Source: an uncultured bacterium
GTDB lineage: Bacteria > Vulcanimicrobiota > Vulcanimicrobiia > Vulcanimicrobiales > Vulcanimicrobiaceae
Assembly: GCA_903829325.1 (NCBI GenBank)
Contig: CAIKPM010000041.1
Coordinates: 1-53,583, forward strand
Direction: 5' to 3'
DNA: 53,583 nt
Both the position numbers and the translations under genes were made by a program. Positions 1-8,227 of this stretch are shown in pieces (the stretch's first letter is position 1; the number at the start of each line of letters is the position of its first letter). The notes under the pieces are model-generated. The model had not been told where the DNA came from and searched no databases. It saw only the letters and a list, made by a program, of their open reading frames with translations.

Positions 1-57
1 ACTTAGTGAAGAACCACGACGACGAAGTAAATGTGATCTAGGCATGCAAACCTCGCA

Positions 58-513
58 ATGAGTGAGGGTATGCCTGGATTATCCCAAGATCAAATGGGCG
101 ACGCAAGACGGTGTCAAAGCGACGCTTACCCTGAGTCCACTGAGGCAAGAGATTCCGATCCGGATCGTGTGGTCACCGGAAGTTCCCACACGTTTTCTGC
201 TTCGAAGCTTGATGATCAAACGTTGGGTTTGCTGGCCGAACGACCTGAGGTCACCTCCAAGCAGCTTGATCAAATTGTTGCGCATCCCAACGCCGGAGCT
301 TTTACATTGAGGTGTGCCGCAGGCAATCCTCAGGCAAACGGTGCTGTCCTTGATCAGATCCTTCTGCATCCGAAGGTTGACTGGACTGCTCTATATTTGA
401 TCGGTCGAGATCCGAGGAGGGATGAGAGCGAACCATTGGCTTTTGGAGAAGCAAGGAGTCGCAAAGTCGATCAGGTGAGGGTCGGGCTCTATAAGCGCCA
501 GCAGATCAGTTGA
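58..513 (+). CDS. Orphan protein with leucine-rich-variant-like repeats
   Basis: Predicted protein of 151 residues. I recognise no family over its full length. The first 45 residues are polar and rich in Asp, Ser and Arg with no signal peptide. From about residue 56 there are two to three degenerate repeats of the type L-A-x-x-P-x-x-T-x-x-x-L-D-x-I-x-x-H-P, which resembles the leucine-rich-repeat-variant (LRV) pattern of short paired helices. The last 25 residues are basic. No Shine-Dalgarno is visible before ATG 58, and ATG 70 is an alternative start. Stop codons lie in frame just upstream, so it does not extend out of the window. It could be a remnant of a longer LRV protein or a small free-standing one. 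Confidence 0.45.
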   Translation: MSEGMPGLSQDQMGDARRCQSDAYPESTEARDSDPDRVVTGSSHTFSASKLDDQTLGLLAERPEVTSKQLDQIVAHPNAGAFTLRCAAGNPQANGAVLDQILLHPKVDWTALYLIGRDPRRDESEPLAFGEARSRKVDQVRVGLYKRQQIS

Positions 514-619
514 GCGATCACGACAATTGCCTGGCCTTTCTCGACGTGCCTGATTTGTTTCTTATCGCGTTGGGTAGCAAATACAGAGAGTTTTTCCGCT
601 GGATTGTATGTTGTTGTAC

Positions 620-648
620 TTGTCATTCTCCATGCGCTGTAACATAAT
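620..648 (+). promoter_or_regulatory. Sigma-70-like promoter for the gene at 742
   Basis: A TTGTCA -35 box at 620-625 and a CATAAT -10 box at 643-648 are separated by 17 bases, each one mismatch from consensus. The predicted transcript has a leader of about 85 bases before ATG 742. The remainder of 514-741 shows no gene. Confidence 0.5.
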
Positions 649-741
649 GTAATTGGGTTATCCATTCGCTCAATTGATGTAGTGTCTCGGAGTTTCGTGG
701 ATGGCTGTGTGCACGCTTAACGTGCGAAGGGGTTTTGTTCC

Positions 742-1200
742 ATGGGTAGCGCTGCAGAATTCGTGAACGGTGAGCCGGGGCTGGCTGATCCGACCTCGAG
801 TCCGGTAGTTCATCTTGGCTATCCGGCTCCTTCCAAGCAGCTTCATGTCTCCCCGCGGCTGATGAGCGATGTCGTCGATGCCCAGCATATCTCCCAAGAG
901 ATCGCTCAGCGCGCCGCTGCTGGTACTGCTTTGCTCCAGGATTTAGTGACCCAGCAAGCGTTTGTTGCGACTGAAGTGCAAGCGCAACAGGCTGTCCCGC
1001 AGTCGGGCATGCTCGTGCAGCAGTTGCTCGCCGAAGACGCCGCCCGCAATCTTGTTGCCTATCTTGAATCCGGTCGGATTCAGACCCGCAAAATGAAACA
1101 CGAGCAAGCGGTGAAGCATCCACGGGTCCGCACTGCTCCTGATGAAAGTCTCCTCGAAGAGACGACGGTCGCTTCTGCGAGTCCCTCAACCGCTGCTTAG
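742..1200 (+). CDS. Hypothetical Ala/Gln-rich helical protein
   Basis: Predicted protein of 152 residues with no family I recognise. The N-terminal 40 residues are polar and rich in Gly, Ser and Pro. Residues 40-110 look like continuous amphipathic helix, rich in Ala, Gln and Val with few charges. The tail is Ser/Thr-rich with scattered acidic residues. There is no signal peptide or membrane segment. ATG 742 follows an AAGGGG Shine-Dalgarno at a 9-base spacing and has its own promoter at 620-648, so it is probably a single-gene unit. It ends 72 bases before the aminotransferase start. The disordered-then-helical layout resembles secreted or scaffold proteins, but that is only an impression. 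Confidence 0.55.
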   Translation: MGSAAEFVNGEPGLADPTSSPVVHLGYPAPSKQLHVSPRLMSDVVDAQHISQEIAQRAAAGTALLQDLVTQQAFVATEVQAQQAVPQSGMLVQQLLAEDAARNLVAYLESGRIQTRKMKHEQAVKHPRVRTAPDESLLEETTVASASPSTAA

Positions 1201-1272
1201 TCCGGCTCGTGGGAGTCGGAGCGATGCTTGGTGTCGAAGACTATGCGGACTAACCGTTTACGCGAGGAATTG

Positions 1273-2439
1273 ATGTCGAAGAATCTGCTCTTGATCCCTG
1301 GCCCCGTCGCTGTCGCTGAATCTGTGCTGTCTGCTATGGCCAAACCGATGGTCGACCATCGTGGCCCCGCTTTTCGGGCTGTTTTGGAGCGTTGCACCTC
1401 GCGGCTCAAACCAATCTTCGGCACGACGAGCGATGTCGTGATTTTGGGTGGCGCGGGCACCAATGGGCTAGAGTCTGCTGTCTCGAGTTTATTCTCTGCG
1501 GGTGATAAGATTCTCGCATGCCCGATTGGTGTCTTCGGGCAGCGTTTGGCCGCGATCGCCAAGACCTGGGGACTTGATGTAGAGCTGCTCGAGACGCCAT
1601 GGGGGCAAGCGCTCGACCCAGCTCGCCTCGCTGCTCGACTCCAGGCTGATGCGAAGTTCGAGATCAAGGGCATCTTGCTCACCCACAACGAGACTTCGAC
1701 TGGCTGCCAGAACGATATGGCGGCCCTTGCTCGAGCGATCGGTAACCACCCCGCTAGCGTCGTGGTTGATTCGGTCAGTGGCTTGGCTGCTTCGCGTTTC
1801 GCGATGGATGAGTGGCAATTCGACGTTGTGGTGACTGCGTCACAGAAGGCCCTCGCGGTTCCGCCCGGATTGGCAATGGTGGCTGTGAGTAAGCGTGCTT
1901 GGGAAAGAATGGCGCTCGCGAAAGGGCCTGCTTTTGCGCTGGACCTGCGCAAGGCGCGGGAGTTTGCCGACCTCGGCCAAACGCCCTGGACCCCTCCGGT
2001 CTCGGTCGGTTTTGCCCTGGATGTTGCCCTCGAACAATACGAAGCTGAGGGAGCCGAACAGGTCTGGCGCCGTCACGACCGGACCGCGGTTGCGATCCGT
2101 GCTGCTGCCAAAGCGCTCGGACTAGAGGTTTACTCGAGCGAAGCTGCCCATTCCCCAACGGTCGTCGCGATGAAGGTGCCTGAGGGGATTGAGGCCGCGG
2201 CCGTACAGCGGACCCTGCGTGAGCAGTACGGCGTAGTCATTTCGGGGGGGCAAAAAGAGCTCAAGGGCAAGATCTTCCGCATTGGAACCATGGGTGACGT
2301 TCTCCAAGCCGAAATGCTTGGCGCGCTCGCAATCTTTGGGTTAGCGCTCAACCAACACGGTCACCGTGCAGACCCAGCCGCCGGAGTGCGCGCAGCGTTG
2401 GCGAGCTTTGCCGAGGATACCCAGCCGGCGCTCGCCTGA
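1273..2439 (+). CDS. Class V aminotransferase (alanine-glyoxylate / serine-pyruvate type)
   Basis: PLP-dependent fold-type I enzyme of about 388 residues, the usual size for the alanine-glyoxylate / serine-pyruvate / phosphonate aminotransferase group. The family N-terminus LLIPGPVAV and the MVDHRG segment are present. GGAGTNGLES binds the cofactor phosphate, T-H-N-E-T-S-T-G precedes VVVDSVSGL with the cofactor Asp, and TASQKAL carries the lysine that forms the Schiff base. I chose ATG 1273 because GAGG lies 5 bases upstream and the conserved N-terminus begins there; ATG 1228 would add 15 unconserved residues. Probable roles are serine or glycine metabolism or glyoxylate transamination. The neighbours do not decide the substrate. 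Confidence 0.85.
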   Translation: MSKNLLLIPGPVAVAESVLSAMAKPMVDHRGPAFRAVLERCTSRLKPIFGTTSDVVILGGAGTNGLESAVSSLFSAGDKILACPIGVFGQRLAAIAKTWGLDVELLETPWGQALDPARLAARLQADAKFEIKGILLTHNETSTGCQNDMAALARAIGNHPASVVVDSVSGLAASRFAMDEWQFDVVVTASQKALAVPPGLAMVAVSKRAWERMALAKGPAFALDLRKAREFADLGQTPWTPPVSVGFALDVALEQYEAEGAEQVWRRHDRTAVAIRAAAKALGLEVYSSEAAHSPTVVAMKVPEGIEAAAVQRTLREQYGVVISGGQKELKGKIFRIGTMGDVLQAEMLGALAIFGLALNQHGHRADPAAGVRAALASFAEDTQPALA

Positions 2440-2477
2440 ATGAGATTTTTTCGATAAAACGAATTGTGGGCGTGGGT

Positions 2478-2509
2478 TGTAGGGAGCCTGTGGATCCAGG
2501 TTCCCTACA
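2478..2509. terminator. Hairpin between convergent genes
   Basis: A 13-base-pair stem with one wobble pair (arms begin TGTAGGGA and end TCCCTACA) and a 5-base loop sits between the aminotransferase stop and the end of cvpA, overlapping the cvpA stop codon. It lacks a U-tract on either side, so it may act as a bidirectional transcript-end stem rather than a classical intrinsic terminator. Confidence 0.5.
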
Positions 2510-3011
2510 GCTCGTGACGTCTGAAAATCGGGCTCACAAACGGATGCACAAACCACGGCAAGTCTTCGCGCAGGTTGTGATCGATGTTTTCGTTCGGTGT
2601 CACAATATAGCGAATCAGGAACGTGTGTCGCAGATCGTTGCGTAGGTCAGGCGAAAGCGGGAAGAAGAGTGCGACGTAAATGATCGCCCAGAACAGAAAC
2701 CCAGCTTTGACCACTCCGACGAGCGAGCCGAGGAACGCATCGATCGGTGCCACTATTGAGCCCTGAGCGTAGCGCTCGAGCGTCCAGCCGAGGAATGCTA
2801 CGATCGAATATGTCGCAATCGCACAGATTGCGAAACCAATTACGTGGGCGGAAGCGAGGCTCACGCCGGTCATCGTGTGGATGAAGCGGTCCCACCAGCC
2901 GGGGTACAACCAGGCTGCGGCAAAGGCGGCAATGAGCGCAATGGTACCGCCCAGCTCCGAAATGAAGCCGCGTTTCCAGCCTTTATGCGCCATGATGCCT
3001 GCAACCACCAC
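2505..3011 (-). CDS. cvpA: CvpA family membrane protein
   Basis: Inner-membrane protein of the CvpA (colicin V production) family, linked in various bacteria to envelope homeostasis and colicin secretion; its biochemical function is unsettled. Four hydrophobic helices are visible, with the family K-G-W-K-R-G-F-I motif after helix 1 and a Gly/Ala-rich helix ASAHVIGFAICAIATYSIVA. The start is a problem. GTG 3011 cuts into helix 1 and removes the conserved segment GWPDVIIVVV, which is encoded in frame upstream, yet no ATG, GTG, TTG or CTG occurs there. An ATA at 3041 overlaps the pheT stop (ATAG), and an ACG at 3047 sits 7 bases after AGGAG. The true start may be one of these. It lies directly downstream of pheT, as in several Firmicutes. 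Confidence 0.75.
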   Translation of the reverse strand: MVVAGIMAHKGWKRGFISELGGTIALIAAFAAAWLYPGWWDRFIHTMTGVSLASAHVIGFAICAIATYSIVAFLGWTLERYAQGSIVAPIDAFLGSLVGVVKAGFLFWAIIYVALFFPLSPDLRNDLRHTFLIRYIVTPNENIDHNLREDLPWFVHPFVSPIFRRHEL

Positions 3012-3037
3012 GATGATAACGTCAGGCCAACCGTAGT

Positions 3038-5407
3038 CTATGTTCGTAGCACTGCTCCTAATTCGCTTTGGGCTGCGCTCAGAATGTGCGCAATGGCAGA
3101 ATCTGCTTGCAGATCGGTGAGGGTGGCATCCGGACTTTGCAGGACGACCCGAACGGTGAGGCTTTTACGCTCGGGCCCGAGTTGATTGCCGTGGTATTCA
3201 TCAAAGACCGAGACCGTTTGCACTAGTGGCTCAGCTTGCGCAACGATGTACTGGACTTGCGCCGCAGCAACCGTTTTGGGCAAGCTCAGCGCGAGGTCGC
3301 GCGTGATGCGGGGGAAGCGCGATGGTGTGCGATAGCGCTGCGGAGGGCGTTCTTGGAGTGAGGCCAGATCAAGCTGCGCGACATAGCAATGGGCGTCGAG
3401 CTCATACTCGGCAGCCAGCCGGGGATCAAGCGCACCAATCTGCGCGATAATGTGGCCTTCGTGAAGAATTGCTGCGGTTTTTCCAGGGTGTAACCCCGTC
3501 ACTTGGGTGGGCTCAATGTGGAGACGATCGGGAAAAAACGCTCGCAGTAGCGCTTCGATCCGACCTTTGAACGTGAGGAAATGCTGGTCATGCCATGGTC
3601 GGGAATTCGGCTGATTGGTTGTCGCATAGGCGCTGATCCACATCGCTGCGGTTTGCTCACTCTTGGGGTCGTTGTTCGGGAAAATATGGCTGAGTTCAAA
3701 GAGCGATAGCTCGCCCTCACGTAACTCGCTCTGGCGACGGCGCAGAGTCGCGAGCAAACCGGGCAGGAGAGAAAAGCGCAGATAATGTTGTTCTTCAGAA
3801 AGCGGATTGTTGATCGCGATCGTATTTGGCGCTGCTGTGGCTGTTGCCGCGGCAAAACGTTCGGCAATACGCCCCGATTCAAGCGAGAAGCTGACGACTT
3901 CGTGAAAACCGAGCGCAGCCGAGCGGGTCGCAAGTGCACGTTCGCGCAGGTAGGCGGCGCTGGAGATTGGGCTAGGGGGCAGCGCAAATTCACTCGCGAT
4001 GATTTGATCGTAGCCAATCGAGCGAGCAATTTCTTCGATAAGGTCGGCAGGCTGGCTGATGTCGCTGCGCCAGTCTGGCGCGGTGACGAGCCAGCCGTCG
4101 TGGTCGGCGACCAGAGTAAAGCCTAAGCGGCTCAACGCGCTTTCGAGCGCGCAATCGCTGATCGCGAAACCCAGCAAGCGATCCGCCGCTCCGCGCGGTA
4201 AATGCACGCTGTTTGGTTTTGGAATATGACCGATCACTGCGCGTGGATGGAGTTGTCCCCCGTGCTCGCTCAGCAGATACGCGGCGCGGGCGGCAGCAAG
4301 CTCAATCATTGCCGGGGGGATGCCTTTTTCGAAGCGGCTGGAGGCTTCGGTTCGCACGCCCAAGCGGTTGGCACCGCGGCGGATACGGGCTGCACGGAAG
4401 GCCGCACACTCGATGATGACTTCGGTGGTATCTGCCTGTACCTCGCTCGTCGCGCCCCCACGAATTCCGGCTAGTGCGAGTGGTCCGTTCTGGTCCGCGA
4501 CCACGAGCAATTCTGGAGAGAGTGTTTGTGCGAGTCCGTCGAGGGTGGTGAGCTGCTCGTTGGATTGTGCGTCGCGCACGATCAAGGTTGCGTTGTTGAT
4601 GGCGCGTGCATCGTAGAAATGCAAAGGCTGGCCGAATTCGAGCATGACGTAATTCGAGATATCGACCAGAGTGCTAATCGGGCGCTGACCGGCTAATGCG
4701 AGTCGAATCCGCATGCTGCTCGGTGCTGGGCCATTGGTGAGCCCAGTGACGCGTTGGGCCACGAAGGCAAGCACGTCGTCCGAATGCAGCTTGATCTGGA
4801 TTTCGTCGGCACCGGTCGGAGCAGGCGGGGTGATTGGCGGTAGTCGTAAGGGGCGCTGGTATGCCGCGGCAAGTTCGCGAGCGACCCCTACGATCGAGAG
4901 GACATCAGGGCGATTACTCGTGACTTCGATATCGAAAATTGGATCGAGCAACCCGAAGTGGGCAACCACGTCGGTACCTAAGGGCAGATCGCGGTCGAGC
5001 TGCATGATGCCGTCTTCGAACCACTCGCCTACCAGGCCCAACTCGCTGGCCGAGCAGAGCATGCCTTGTGAATCAACCCCACGCATTTTGCGCGGCTCGA
5101 TCGTCAGGTTGGGCAAGACCGCGCCGATGGTCGCCACGGGGATAACTTGTCCTACCGCCACGTTGGTCGCAGCGGTTGCAATCGTGAGGAGCAGTTCGTT
5201 ACCGACGTCGATGGTGCAGATTTGCAGACGATCCGCATTCGGATGAGGTTGGAGGGCGTCAATCCGCCCTACCAATACACCGGAAATGCGCGGTCGCGTT
5301 TCGGTTTCTGCAACGGGGAAGCCGAGGCTGGCGAGCTTTTCGGCGATTTCTTGCGGGGTCTCAGGTAGGTCGGTGTAGGCGCGCAGCCAGCTGAGCGGGG
5401 TCTTCAT
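3038..5407 (-). CDS. pheT: Phenylalanyl-tRNA synthetase beta subunit
   Basis: Beta chain of the heterotetrameric cytoplasmic PheRS, 789 residues, the normal length. An EMAP-type tRNA-binding domain is visible near residues 40-150 (VGRIDALQPHPNADRLQICT). The B3/B4 editing region follows at about 200-370 (GIRGG, SSRFEKGI), then the B5 domain with R-S-I-G-Y-D. The C-terminus carries the FDX-ACB anticodon-binding domain (SRFPRITRDLALSLP). The ATG start overlaps the pheS stop by 4 bases, so the two subunits are translationally coupled. The stop TAG sits within the presumed start region of cvpA. Confidence 0.97.
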   Translation of the reverse strand: MKTPLSWLRAYTDLPETPQEIAEKLASLGFPVAETETRPRISGVLVGRIDALQPHPNADRLQICTIDVGNELLLTIATAATNVAVGQVIPVATIGAVLPNLTIEPRKMRGVDSQGMLCSASELGLVGEWFEDGIMQLDRDLPLGTDVVAHFGLLDPIFDIEVTSNRPDVLSIVGVARELAAAYQRPLRLPPITPPAPTGADEIQIKLHSDDVLAFVAQRVTGLTNGPAPSSMRIRLALAGQRPISTLVDISNYVMLEFGQPLHFYDARAINNATLIVRDAQSNEQLTTLDGLAQTLSPELLVVADQNGPLALAGIRGGATSEVQADTTEVIIECAAFRAARIRRGANRLGVRTEASSRFEKGIPPAMIELAAARAAYLLSEHGGQLHPRAVIGHIPKPNSVHLPRGAADRLLGFAISDCALESALSRLGFTLVADHDGWLVTAPDWRSDISQPADLIEEIARSIGYDQIIASEFALPPSPISSAAYLRERALATRSAALGFHEVVSFSLESGRIAERFAAATATAAPNTIAINNPLSEEQHYLRFSLLPGLLATLRRRQSELREGELSLFELSHIFPNNDPKSEQTAAMWISAYATTNQPNSRPWHDQHFLTFKGRIEALLRAFFPDRLHIEPTQVTGLHPGKTAAILHEGHIIAQIGALDPRLAAEYELDAHCYVAQLDLASLQERPPQRYRTPSRFPRITRDLALSLPKTVAAAQVQYIVAQAEPLVQTVSVFDEYHGNQLGPERKSLTVRVVLQSPDATLTDLQADSAIAHILSAAQSELGAVLRT

Positions 5408-6465
5408 GCAAGTTGCTCCAGAAAATCGCGCTCGTTCTCGTAAAAACTACGGATATCGTCAATCCCATGACGGACCATCGCGATCCGCTCGACGCCGACT
5501 CCGAATGCCCAACCCGAATACTTCTCTGGTGAGCAGCCAACTTCGCGCAGCACGTTTGGATGGACCATCCCAGCCCCACCGATTTCGATCCAGCCGGTGC
5601 CGCTGCAGGTCGAGCAACCGTCGCCACCGCAGCCGGGGCAAGTAGTGTCAACTTCTGCGCTGGGTTCGGTGAAGGGAAAGAACGAGGGACGAAAGCGGAC
5701 CCGCTGCTCGGGCCCGAAGAGGGCGCGGCACATGCCGGTGAGGGCTGCTTTGAGGTGGCCTAGATGCACGCCGGGTGCGACGAGCAGCCCTTCGACTTGG
5801 TGAAACATGAACGAGTGCCGGGCATCGAGAGAATCACGTCGGTAAACCCGCCCGGGTACGACAAGTGCGATGGGTGTGCCGTGAGCTTCAATTGCGCGAA
5901 TTTGCATCGGCGACGTATGGGTGCGCAACACTAGCCCGCCATCGAGGTAAAACGAATCGAACCCCTCGCGTGCGGGGTGATCGGGTGGAATGTTGAGGGC
6001 ATCGAAATTGTAGTATTCGGTTTCGATTTCGGGGCCGGTCAACACGGCGAACCCTGAACGCTCAAAGTAGCCGGTAATTGCATCGGTGGTGCGGCGTAGC
6101 GGGTGGAGTGAACCCAGTGCTGGCGATGCCCCTGGGAAGGTCACATCGATACGCTGCTCGAGTTCGGCCATAAGAGCGGCTTGCTCAAAAGCGGCAAGCC
6201 GTTGAGTCAGAAGCTCTTCGAGCTTCGTGGCGCAATCATTAATCCGCTTGCCGGCGGCTGGCTTTTCGGCTGGGGCCAAGCTGCCAATCGCACGGCGCAC
6301 AAGCGTTAACTCACCGCTACGACCCAGATAGGCAACCCGGAGAGCCTCAAGGGCCTCAGTGGACGGGCTGGCGGCAAGGTCGCTAGCAAAGCGGGTTTCG
6401 AGCTGAGTGAGTTGTTGTTCGAGAGAGAGGGGCTGTGTATCGCTTGATGCAGAGATAGTGGTCAC
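5404..6465 (-). CDS. pheS: Phenylalanyl-tRNA synthetase alpha subunit
   Basis: Catalytic alpha chain of PheRS, about 353 residues when read from GTG 6465. After an N-terminal coiled coil (about residues 15-85), class II motif 2 region residues appear (RRDSLDARHSFMFHQVEG), then FRPSFFPFTEPS, a four-Cys C-P-G-C-G-G-D-G-C-S-T-C insertion common in PheS, and the motif 3 segment AFGVGVERIAM. The open frame continues upstream to ATG 6657, but that codon lies within the promoter at 6628-6657, so the extension is unlikely. GTG 6465 overlaps the TGA of a short upstream frame (GTGA). It couples to pheT by a 4-base overlap. Confidence 0.93.
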   Translation of the reverse strand: MTTISASSDTQPLSLEQQLTQLETRFASDLAASPSTEALEALRVAYLGRSGELTLVRRAIGSLAPAEKPAAGKRINDCATKLEELLTQRLAAFEQAALMAELEQRIDVTFPGASPALGSLHPLRRTTDAITGYFERSGFAVLTGPEIETEYYNFDALNIPPDHPAREGFDSFYLDGGLVLRTHTSPMQIRAIEAHGTPIALVVPGRVYRRDSLDARHSFMFHQVEGLLVAPGVHLGHLKAALTGMCRALFGPEQRVRFRPSFFPFTEPSAEVDTTCPGCGGDGCSTCSGTGWIEIGGAGMVHPNVLREVGCSPEKYSGWAFGVGVERIAMVRHGIDDIRSFYENERDFLEQLA

Positions 6466-6563
6466 ACTACCGTTGGAACCGGGTGGAGGCGTCGGTAAAG
6501 AATATACGCCGAAATCGAACCGGTGCTCTTGAACATCTTCCAAAAAACGTCTGAGGTCTGCAT
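6462..6563 (-). CDS. Candidate 33-codon leader peptide upstream of pheS
   Basis: A short frame in the pheS leader begins at ATG 6563, preceded by GGAGGAG at a somewhat long spacing of about 14 bases. It ends in a TGA that overlaps the GTG start of pheS. It encodes 33 residues with two Phe, one Trp and two Tyr, fewer Phe than the classical PheS attenuation peptide. I see no strong terminator hairpin after it. A coupling or upstream-ORF role is therefore more likely than classical attenuation, and it may be fortuitous. Confidence 0.35.
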   Translation of the reverse strand: MQTSDVFWKMFKSTGSISAYILYRRLHPVPTVV

Positions 6564-6627
6564 CTTGTGTGTATCTGCTCCTCCGGATAGTTGTTTCTGA
6601 AGCGCTAAAATCGCTCAAGCCTCGCCG

Positions 6628-6657
6628 AGTATAGCACGCGTTCCTGCAGCTAGCCAA
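6628..6657 (-). promoter_or_regulatory. Promoter for pheS-pheT
   Basis: On the minus strand a TTGGCT -35 box (6657-6652) and a TATACT -10 box (6633-6628) are 18 bases apart, with an extended TG two bases before the -10. The -35 overlaps the trmH stop codon. Transcription would begin near 6621, giving a leader of about 155 bases before GTG 6465. Confidence 0.6.
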
Positions 6658-7426
6658 GACTTGACAGACGATTTTCTCTCGCTAACACGTACAAAAGAAT
6701 GCTGCCTGCGACGCCAGCATTCAAGCTCTCCATTTCGCTCTGTTGAGGGATGCCGACGCACATCTGAGGCTGAAGCGGAGTGTGTGCAATCCCTTGTCGT
6801 TCATGCCCGATCATGATCACACTGCGTGGCGGGAAGGAAAATTGATCGAGCGAGACACCATCCATGCTCGCTGCGATCAAGGGGCGCCCGTCGCTAGCGG
6901 TTGCAAACTCTGCGGGGGTGATAGTTCTTGCATCTAGGCGGAAGAGTGCGCCCATCGCTGCGCGCACGATTTTCGGATGGTAGAGTTCCACACCGCCCTG
7001 GAGTAAGAGGACGCCACCTATACCGAACGCGCAAGCAGAGCGCAACAGAGTGCCGACGTTGCCAGGGTCATTGAGCCCGGCAAGTAGCAACACGTGGGGG
7101 TGGGAGAATACGCTCGCGAGTTGAGCCTCGCGCTGGATTGCAATCGCGACAATCCCGCTTGGCTGCTCAAGCGCGGACAGGCTTGCTAAGCTGGTTTCGC
7201 TGACGAGTGCCACGTGTTCGGTTGGCAATTCTGCCAAGATCGGATAGCGTCCCCAAGCGGCTTCGGTCGCAAAAACGGCTTCAAGCGGAAATTGCGCTGA
7301 CAATGCTTCAGCGAGTAGAGTCGGGCCCTCGAGCAAAAAACGCTGTTGGGTACTACGACCCTTTTTACTCAGTAATGCACGGGCGGCGCGCAAGCGCGGG
7401 TGATGGGCGCCGAGGGTGATGGGCAT
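6650..7426 (-). CDS. SpoU/TrmH family RNA 2'-O-methyltransferase
   Basis: SPOUT-class methyltransferase of about 258 residues that should methylate a ribose 2'-OH in tRNA or rRNA using S-adenosylmethionine. An N-terminal substrate-binding region (residues 20-90, with FLLEGPTLLAEAL) is followed by the three trefoil-knot motifs: N-D-P-G-N-V-G-T-L-L-R-S-A, I-M-I-G-H-E-R-Q-G-I, and I-P-Q-Q-S-E-M-E-S-L-N. ATG 7426 starts where homology starts; ATG 7462 adds 12 residues and is less likely. It sits just upstream of pheST, as in Bacillus (the ysgA-like gene). The exact target nucleotide cannot be read from sequence. Confidence 0.88.
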   Translation of the reverse strand: MPITLGAHHPRLRAARALLSKKGRSTQQRFLLEGPTLLAEALSAQFPLEAVFATEAAWGRYPILAELPTEHVALVSETSLASLSALEQPSGIVAIAIQREAQLASVFSHPHVLLLAGLNDPGNVGTLLRSACAFGIGGVLLLQGGVELYHPKIVRAAMGALFRLDARTITPAEFATASDGRPLIAASMDGVSLDQFSFPPRSVIMIGHERQGIAHTPLQPQMCVGIPQQSEMESLNAGVAGSILLYVLARENRLSSLG

Positions 7427-7478
7427 AAGCGGGGAGCTTCGCCCGGAGTGGATGCAGTCCATCGCGAAAGCAGCGAGG

Positions 7479-7829
7479 ATGCGGATAGAATTTATTGCGA
7501 CGGTCGTTATTGGACTAAGTGTGATTGTCGGTGGACGCGCGCTCTTAGCCGAGCTTGCACAACCTCAGCTGGCGGGAATCGCGAGCCTGGTGCTCTTCGC
7601 GCTGTCGGTCGCCCAAGGGCTGGTGTTAGTGCGCAGCCTGGGCCAAGCAGGCGAATTGGCCCGTCTTGTGGCTTCGCGCGATATTACTGGTTTTATTGCG
7701 GTACTTTTTGCGATCGTCGCAGTCTTGACGCGAGCGTCATGGTCGATCGGTGCCACTATTACTGCGGTCGAGTTCGTCCTGGTGCTGGAATGCATGCGTC
7801 TGTATACCCAGCCCCAGGACGTCGCCTAG
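7479..7829 (+). CDS. Small integral membrane protein, unknown function
   Basis: Protein of about 116 residues with four hydrophobic segments (roughly residues 4-22, 31-48, 68-84 and 88-106), so a compact multi-pass inner-membrane protein. I recognise no motif. It stands alone on the plus strand between trmH and rplT, which both run the other way, and it ends 3 bases before the rplT stop. ATG 7479 begins right at the first helix; ATG 7452 and ATG 7416 are alternatives, and the longest would overlap the divergent trmH start. None has a well-spaced Shine-Dalgarno. Confidence 0.55.
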   Translation: MRIEFIATVVIGLSVIVGGRALLAELAQPQLAGIASLVLFALSVAQGLVLVRSLGQAGELARLVASRDITGFIAVLFAIVAVLTRASWSIGATITAVEFVLVLECMRLYTQPQDVA

Positions 7830-7832
7830 TTT

Positions 7833-8186
7833 TTATTGATGCGCTTTGGCGGTAGTCAGGATTTGATTAAATGCTGCTTGATCGCTTACCGCGAGTTCTG
7901 CAAGCGCCTTGCGGTTGAGGTTGATGCCAGCACGCTTGAGGCCTGCGATAAAACGCGAGTACGATAAGCCTTCGCGACGCGCAGCGGCATTGATGCGACT
8001 GATCCACAGTGAGCGGAAATCGCGTTTGCGTGCGCGGCGATCACGGAAAGCGTAGGACAGCGAGTGCAGTAGGGCTTCGTTCGCAACGCGGTAGTTGCGC
8101 CGGCGAGCCGCGCGAAAGCCCTTGACGAGCTTCATCACCTTGCGGCGATGTTTCATTTTATTCAGACCGCGCTTAATGCGAGCCAT
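7833..8186 (-). CDS. rplT: Ribosomal protein bL20
   Basis: 117-residue large-subunit protein, an early assembly factor that binds 23S rRNA and, in several bacteria, represses its own operon. The basic N-terminus ([20 protein letters not shown]) and the conserved segments [19 protein letters not shown] and INRKALAEL are all present. Last gene of infC-rpmI-rplT, preceded by AGGAGAG. Confidence 0.97.
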   Translation of the reverse strand: MARIKRGLNKMKHRRKVMKLVKGFRAARRRNYRVANEALLHSLSYAFRDRRARKRDFRSLWISRINAAARREGLSYSRFIAGLKRAGINLNRKALAELAVSDQAAFNQILTTAKAHQ

Positions 8187-8227
8187 GTGTGTTCTCTCCT
8201 AAAAGGACGGCCAGAGCCGATTCGAGG

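Noticed and set aside
623-1189. Minus-strand frame of 188 codons opposite the gene at 742
   Set aside because: The plus-strand frame has promoter, Shine-Dalgarno and plausible composition; the minus frame is Arg/Ser/Gln-rich in the manner of antisense shadows.
6480-6625. T-box leader for pheS
   Set aside because: No T-box sequence (TGGNACC-like) with antiterminator and no intrinsic terminator was found in this leader.
6466-6657. Extension of pheS to ATG 6657
   Set aside because: That ATG falls at the -35 box of the pheS promoter, and the extra 64 residues have no PheS homology.
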